In this document: piece after piece, positions 17,235-21,824 of the stretch
How the letters are laid out: every line of letters begins with the position of its first letter
How positions within the stretch are numbered: the first letter of the stretch is position 1
NCBI GenBank assembly: GCA_027575765.1
Contig: JANBPT010000814.1
Location: forward strand, 1 to 21,824
Reading direction: 5' to 3'
Length of the DNA stretch: 21,824 bases
Source of the DNA: Tieghemiomyces parasiticus
Taxonomy: Eukaryota; Kickxellomycota; Dimargaritomycetes; Dimargaritales; Dimargaritaceae
Notes under the pieces: model-generated
The model's database searches: none
Told to the model about the DNA's origin: nothing
What the model saw: the letters and a program-made list of their open reading frames with translations, nothing else
Position numbers and translations under genes: made by a program

Positions 17235-19082
17235 ATGGGCGACGTCTATCTTCTGGACTACGGCGCCGGTAACGTGCGCAGTTTGGTCAATGCCGTCCAC
17301 AAGCTAGGGTACACCCTCAAGACGATTGATTCTGCCGCTGATTTCGACAAGGCTGAGGTATGTTGCACCCGCTTGGGCGGCGGTGGCTACCAGTTGCCCG
17401 CCTACCACACCGGGGAGTGAAGGGGGGGGGGAAGGTGAGCCGTCCGAGACTGGCCACCATTCACCACTTTAACTCATCTCCTAATTACTCACCTTTATCC
17501 GGGTTCCTAACAGAAAATCCTATTCCCGGGGGTCGGCGAGTTTGGTCACGCCATGCGCTCCTTGGAGGCCAAAGGCTTTGTCGCCCCGCTTAAAGCCTAC
17601 CTTCAGAGCGGCCGGCCCTTCTTCGGCATTTGTGTGGGCATGCAAACCCTCTTTGAAGGGTCGGAGGAGGCCCCGCAGGCCCACGGCCTAGGCGCGATCC
17701 CCGGGCGCGCCAAGTGTTTCGACCGTACTACCAAGACGGTACCGCATATCGGGTGGAACCGTCTCGACGTGCGCAAGGCCCTGCCCCAAGACCCGTCAGG
17801 GGCACAGCTGGCGAACACACTGGGTGTGGACGAGACGGAGCGTTACTATTTTGTCCACTCCTTCGCCGTTCCGTTCGACGAGGTCCAGCACCGGCCGTTT
17901 GTCTTGGCCACGACACGGTACGGCGACGAGACCTTCGTTAGCGCCGTCCAGTACGGTCGCATGCTCGGTACTCAGTTCCATCCGGAAAAGAGTGGACCCG
18001 CAGGTCTACGTTTGATCCAAGCGTTCCTCGCCGCCGACCCGACCGCACCCTGTATCCTCCCGACTAACAGCGCTGATGTGATCTACCGCCAGCCTACCAC
18101 CCAGCAATCCGATGGGTTTACCACCCGCATTATCGCCTGCTTGGACGTCCGCGACAATGACCAGGGTGACCTCGTCGTCACCAAGGGCGACCAGTACGAC
18201 GTACGCGAACGCGATACGGCCGCGGGCGACGTTCGCAACCTCGGCAAACCGGTCGAACTCGCCGAGACCTACTACCGCCAGGGGGCCGACGAGATCACGT
18301 TCCTCAACATCACCAGCTTCCGCAATGTGCCTATGCAGGACCTCCCCATGCTCGAGGTGCTTCGCCGCGCCTCCGAGAACATTTTCGTGCCGCTCACCGT
18401 GGGCGGTGGGATCCGCGACGTGACCGACCCTGACGGCCGCCACTACTCGGCCCTCGCCGTGGCCGGGGCTTACTTCCGTTCGGGCGCCGATAAGGTGTCC
18501 ATCGGTAGCGACGCCGTGTACGCCGCCGAGGCCTACTGGCGCGACGGTCAGCAGTTGACGGGTACCACCGCCATAGAGACCATCGCCAACGCCTACGGCG
18601 CCCAGGCCGTCGTCATCTCGGTCGACCCCCGCCGGGTCTATGTCGCGGACCCGGCCGATACCCCGCACCACACCGTACCTACCCAGTGCCGGGGGCCCAA
18701 CGGCGAGCAGTACTGCTGGTACCAGTGTACCGTCAAGGGCGGCCGTGAGGGCCGTGACCTTGATGTACGTCAGCTGGTGGTGGCATGCCAGGCCCTGGGT
18801 GCCGGCGAGATTTTGCTCAACTGTATGGATCGCGACGGGACCAACGCTGGCTACGATTTGGAACTGATTCGTGATGTCAAGCAGGCTGTGACCATCCCTG
18901 TGATCGCATCGAGCGGCGCGGGCCACCCAGCCCATTTTGCCGAGGTCATCGACGCGACCGGGGTCGAGGCGACGCTGGCGGCTGGTATCTTCCACCGCAA
19001 GGAGGTGCCCATTGCCACGGTGAAGGAATACCTGACCACACGAGGCTATGCCGTACGGCCCACCTCCACCAACCTTGACTAA
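17235..19082 (+). CDS. HIS7: Imidazole glycerol phosphate synthase, fused glutaminase-cyclase
   Basis: Two exons, 17235-17357 and 17514-19082, giving 563 aa (yeast His7 is 552). The start is ACCATGGGC after a triplet-rich leader. The N-terminal HisH-like class I glutaminase begins VYLLDYGAGNVRSLVNA; the FPGVGEFG loop follows directly after the splice, the nucleophile is C81 in FFGICVGMQ, and the triad is completed by H197 and E199 in GTQFHPEKSG. The HisF-like barrel starts near 248: D252 in IIACLDVRDND and D412 in VVISVDP are the expected catalytic acids, with TVGGGIRDV, LLNCMDRDGTNAGYD, PVIASSGAG and AAGIFHRKEVPI as phosphate-binding and barrel motifs. All key residues are intact. Reaction: PRFAR plus glutamine to imidazole glycerol phosphate, AICAR and glutamate, the fifth step of histidine synthesis, with AICAR feeding purine synthesis. 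It acts in the cytosol, with ammonia channelled between domains. The fusion is typical of fungi and plants. Confidence 0.97.
17358..17513 (+). other. HIS7 intron
   Basis: GTATGT donor, CTAAT branch site at 17481-17485, CCTAACAG acceptor, 156 bp, phase 0. It contains an in-frame stop (near 17418) and a G10 run. Splicing joins FDKAE to KILFPGVG, as expected for the family. Confidence 0.93.
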
Positions 19083-19184
19083 TTATTATTTTTTTAGTAG
19101 TGCCCTGGATATGGATAGCTGTTCTGAACTGGATATGTATAGTCCATATGATCAAGTATTCCTAGCCGTGCATCTTTTTTTAAA

Positions 19185-19190
19185 AATAAA
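19185..19190 (+). terminator. Poly(A) signal of HIS7
   Basis: AATAAA about 105 bp past the HIS7 stop, preceded by T-rich sequence. Position and sequence are typical for 3'-end processing. Confidence 0.6.
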
Positions 19191-19605
19191 GAACTAATGC
19201 TAATCGAATCATTCAATAGGCAAACATCGCATACGCTATATAGTAACCGAGGCGCCCCCAGGAAGCCTCCCAGTCAGAGAAAGCCATCTCCCTTCAGGAC
19301 CTGTCTTCCTGATGTAATGTGCCAACTTCCATCACCGATTATTCTTATCCTTGAGAACCAGGAAGGCGGCGGCCTTCAGACTTTGAAGGGGAACTCGACT
19401 GGACTTGGATCTTAACCCTCACGGGAAAAGTCTCCAACCCAAACGCCCCATGTTACACCAAACGGTTTCGTGTCATCACTGAACCACTTATTTAAAGACG
19501 GCGAATTGGCCACAAACAATAGATTCCTCAAGTGCGTAATAAATACTGTTACTCTACTTCTAACTGGTCTGCTCACCTACGACCCGCCCTCGGGCTAAAC
19601 ACCCC

Positions 19606-19812
19606 GTTACAGTGTTTTACCCTGCTACGTTTCCTATGATGTACTCATCACTGCTGCCACTTCGCATCAGCTGTTGGAAGCCAAGGCCGGGATGGATATA
19701 TAGTATCTGTCCACTGGCCGCCTTAATAAACGAGAGACTGCTATATAGCCCTCTGCTTTTCTATCGTATTCTCAACCCCCGTGTATTTACCACACCACGA
19801 TCCTCTTGAGTC
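19606..19812 (+). repeat. Dispersed diverged repeat, copy 2
   Basis: Counterpart of 4780-4985 in the same orientation. Shared blocks include CCTATG near 19633, TCCACTGGC near 19710, AATAAA, AGACTG near 19735, GTATTCTCA near 19766 and ACACCAC near 19792. From CTATG to the final GAG both copies span 177 bases. It is more G+C-rich than copy 1. Probably a transposon remnant of unknown family. Confidence 0.6.
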
Positions 19813-19847
19813 TCCGGGCAAACGGTAAGATTCCGGAGTGGTTCTAG

Positions 19848-19982
19848 TGTATAAAGCCCCAGGATGATGGTGGTAGTGGTCTGGCGCCTGCCAAGGCTGC
19901 AAAGCATAAGGCCGCTACTACAGCTGACCAGAAGCCGCGGGTGAAGTGCCAGCACAAAGGCTGTTCCCCATCAGGCCCATAA
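19848..19982 (+). pseudogene. Short coding-like stub, Ala/Lys-rich
   Basis: A 44-codon open stretch between stops with no ATG. It starts PQDDGGSGLAPAKAAKHKAA and ends with CQHKGC before a stop. The mix of small and basic residues and the two cysteines look more like real protein than the surrounding frames, but no family is recognisable. It sits just past repeat copy 2 and could be part of the same decayed element or an orphan exon. Confidence 0.2.
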
Positions 19983-20835
19983 AGCACTTTCCAGCCTTGT
20001 TATCGCAGGGCTAAGCTATGACAAAAGCAAGCTACTCGGGCCATTCTCCATGCGATGTAATGGAGGGGAGGCACCCTAATGGTGAGTCGGCTGGGCAGAG
20101 AAGCTCCATCTAAGAAATGGATGGAATAACTGCAGCCTGCTGTGGAAAAACGTACTAATAGGCTCGACCTTTTGCCATTCTGCTAACATTCTCACTTTGC
20201 CGTATGTTCATCAATGCAAACGCACACGCAAACGGCTCGGCTCGTTAAACACAAAATTTTCCTCCATTGAAATGCAAATTCACGGGACACGCGCCACAAA
20301 TACTACACACTGGTGGCGTGCTATCCATCATCAAATGGCGCAAACTCGTCGGAAAATAGTAGTATTGAGATCACCCAATTTTCCAGAGCAACGTGGTATC
20401 CAATGTGCCCCTGGTATGTGAAATATCAACTGTGGCATCGGCACCTAAAAATACCTCAGATTTTTCGTGTCAGGGCCTTGAGTCAGGATTAAAAAAATAC
20501 CCCAAAGATTCGAAATTAGATAGCTATTCATATTGCAAAAACTCTCTCTACAAGGCGATAGTAAGTAACAAGAGGCGAACCTAGCAGACGGGTCTCAGAT
20601 ATGATGTATAACGACCCATTCATAACAGTTTCCAAGATTCTAAAATAGGCGACGCTAGCCCTACACTTTAAATCACCATAGATATATTCCACAATTTCTA
20701 TCTATACTATTTATACCTTTGTAAAAATAGAGGCCGTCGTTATACTCTCTAATAATATACACCAGCAAGGAAGAAACGACATAACCCCGGCGAGTTGGTA
20801 CATCATAGAAAGGAACGACGCCTAGAAGGCCCCTC

Positions 20836-21081
20836 CTAACCGCTGAAATTCGGCTCCCGGGGGATAGAGATGGCGTTTCTGCGCGGACGATTGCCTGTCG
20901 GCGGAGAACCTGAATTCTGGGAGCCTGGCAGGGGACTCTGCAAACCCTGGTCACCACCTTTCGGCTTTTTCGATTGACCCCCATCTGACACGCTGGGAGA
21001 TCGCTCCCGCTTACCAGGAAGGGCCCTGGTTAAGGTTAGGACGAGGAAGAGGGTCGCAATGGTGTAAAAAGTGAAACGCAT
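20836..21081 (-). CDS. Small secreted protein, 81 aa
   Basis: Starts MRFTFYTIATLFLVLTLTRA, a clear signal peptide with cleavage likely after A20. The mature part is about 60 residues, hydrophilic, rich in Gly, Ser, Pro, Lys and Arg, with no cysteine and no known domain. A KR pair at 24-25 and an RPRR run near the C-terminal third are possible Kex2-type processing sites. A TATAAATA box lies 95-102 bp upstream of the start on the same strand, leaving a leader of roughly 70 bases, which supports a real gene. I do not recognise the family. It could be a processed peptide, wall-associated protein or effector-like secreted protein. An overlapping frame (20673-20984) is likely a shadow. Confidence 0.65.
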   Translation of the reverse strand: MRFTFYTIATLFLVLTLTRALPGKRERSPSVSDGGQSKKPKGGDQGLQSPLPGSQNSGSPPTGNRPRRNAISIPREPNFSG

Positions 21082-21649
21082 GGTGGATGGATGGTTAAGA
21101 ATTGAGAGTGGAGGGAAATGGAGAATTGGAGGAATGGGGGTGTGATGAAATGGAACTGGTAGTCCTCGCCGGCCCTATTTATAGGTGTAAGGGACATACC
21201 CTACTGCAGCACAGCCGATAGGCGAGGGATCTGGTAAAGCGGAGGGGGAGGAGGAAAGTCAAAGCTGCGGTCCATTCCATTACTTTATTATGTCAAAGTG
21301 GCCATGCCACGGTGGATGAAACACAATATCGTTTTTTCACTGTTGAACCTCTACAGTGTCGTTTCCGCTAATTAAGATCCGGGACACATGCGGCTGGTGG
21401 CACCTGGTCATTTCGCGACGAATATAACTAAATATAATCGATCGGCAGAGTAGGTACAATCAGGCGAGGTGTGACAGGAGATAGCAGCGGTTAGCCTGGC
21501 TAACCAGCGGGACGGGCCTACAGTACTAGCCACCGGAATGCAGTGATCACGGAAAGCAACCTAGTCGGTATGACTCAAAGGCTGGCGGCCGACGGCTCCC
21601 CTACTGGCCTAACCACCGGCGGAGCCCTCATCATCAGTCGCAGCCTCAC
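21082..21649. other. Promoter of the small secreted protein gene and unassigned sequence
   Basis: The plus strand just before the gene (21082-21160) is purine-rich, so the minus-strand leader is pyrimidine-rich like other leaders in this window. Beyond the TATA box at 21176-21183 no gene is seen up to 21649. If the frame at the right edge is real, part of this is its intron. Confidence 0.5.
21176..21183 (-). promoter_or_regulatory. TATA box of the small secreted protein gene
   Basis: TATAAATA on the minus strand (context CCTATAAATAGGG), about 95 bp before the start codon of the 81-aa secreted protein. Position fits a core promoter. Confidence 0.6.
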
Positions 21650-21824
21650 CTGTTACCGTCTTGTTTGACTCCGCGCGACGGTGAGGGGGACATGCGATCG
21701 TCTTCCAGCCGCCATTGTTTCTCATTATCAACATCCATCGTCTCTCCCGCCTTCTTTCTCCTTCGCTTGGCGGATAGAACCGGTCGGGCAGTCGTAAGCA
21801 AAGGGATTCTTCCATCATTTAGAG
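21650..21824 (-). CDS. Possible exon of a gene running off the right edge
   Basis: One minus-strand frame is open from the window edge to a CAG|GTGAGG donor (GTGAGG at 21649-21644) and reads like protein: SAKRRRKKAG (basic, NLS-like), then MDVDNEKQWRLEDDRMSPSP, then SRGVKQDGN. A competing frame (21609-21818) is Cys/Trp/Arg-rich and less protein-like. No downstream exon was found, and the family is unknown. Confidence 0.3.

Larger units (their letters stand above)
19083..20835. other. Intergenic region after HIS7
   Basis: No full gene seen. It contains the HIS7 poly(A) signal (19185-19190), the second repeat copy (about 19606-19812), and a 44-codon coding-like stub (19848-19982). From about 20170 onward the sequence is A+T-richer with short frames only, such as 20197-20421, that match nothing I know. 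Confidence 0.55.

Noticed and set aside
18006..18995. 329-codon minus-strand frame antisense to HIS7
   Set aside because: Same cause: G/C-ending sense codons leave the antisense frame open. The sense strand encodes an intact HIS7.

Overview
The window looks like nuclear DNA of a filamentous, early-diverging (zygomycete-grade) fungus. The evidence is a fused glutaminase/cyclase HIS7 of the fungal type, short spliceosomal introns (about 120-215 bp) with GTAAGT/GTGAGT/GTATGT donors and CTAAY-like branch sites, pyrimidine-rich leaders, TATA boxes, and a FIGNL1-type AAA ATPase that budding yeast lacks. Kickxellomycotina/Dimargaritales would fit, but that placement is inference.

Layout. (1) 1-3462 (+): the 3' end of a nonribosomal peptide synthetase gene, cut by the left edge, with visible domains C(end)-A-T-E and a terminal epimerization domain. 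(2) 3463-6037: an intergenic stretch with a decayed mariner-type transposase tail on the minus strand (3604-3918), one copy of a diverged dispersed repeat (about 4780-4985), and a TATA box (5406-5413). (3) 6038-9493 (+): a seven-exon fidgetin-like 1 (FIGNL1) gene whose exons I joined by homology and splice signals; only intron 1 is ambiguous. (4) 9494-14580: about 5 kb with no gene I can support. It holds a hairpin-dense island (10225-10382), an orphan TATA box, and the pyrimidine-rich promoter/leader of the next gene. (5) 14581-16050 (+): an intronless secreted tyrosinase-type copper oxidase with a long low-complexity C-terminal tail. (6) 17235-19082 (+): HIS7 with one intron and an upstream TGACTCA (Gcn4/Cpc1-type) site. 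(7) 19083-20835: intergenic, with a poly(A) signal, the second copy of the dispersed repeat, and a short coding-like stub. (8) 20836-21081 (-): a small secreted protein with its own TATA box. (9) 21650-21824 (-): a possible exon of a gene running off the right edge.

The genes do not form an obvious pathway. HIS7 and FIGNL1 are housekeeping genes (histidine/purine metabolism; RAD51 and recombination control). The NRPS, tyrosinase and small secreted protein are accessory, secretion- or metabolite-related genes. The most unusual items are the terminal-E NRPS, the tyrosinase with Gly after the first CuB histidine and a novel tail, the paired repeat about 15 kb apart, and the structured island in the gene-poor middle.
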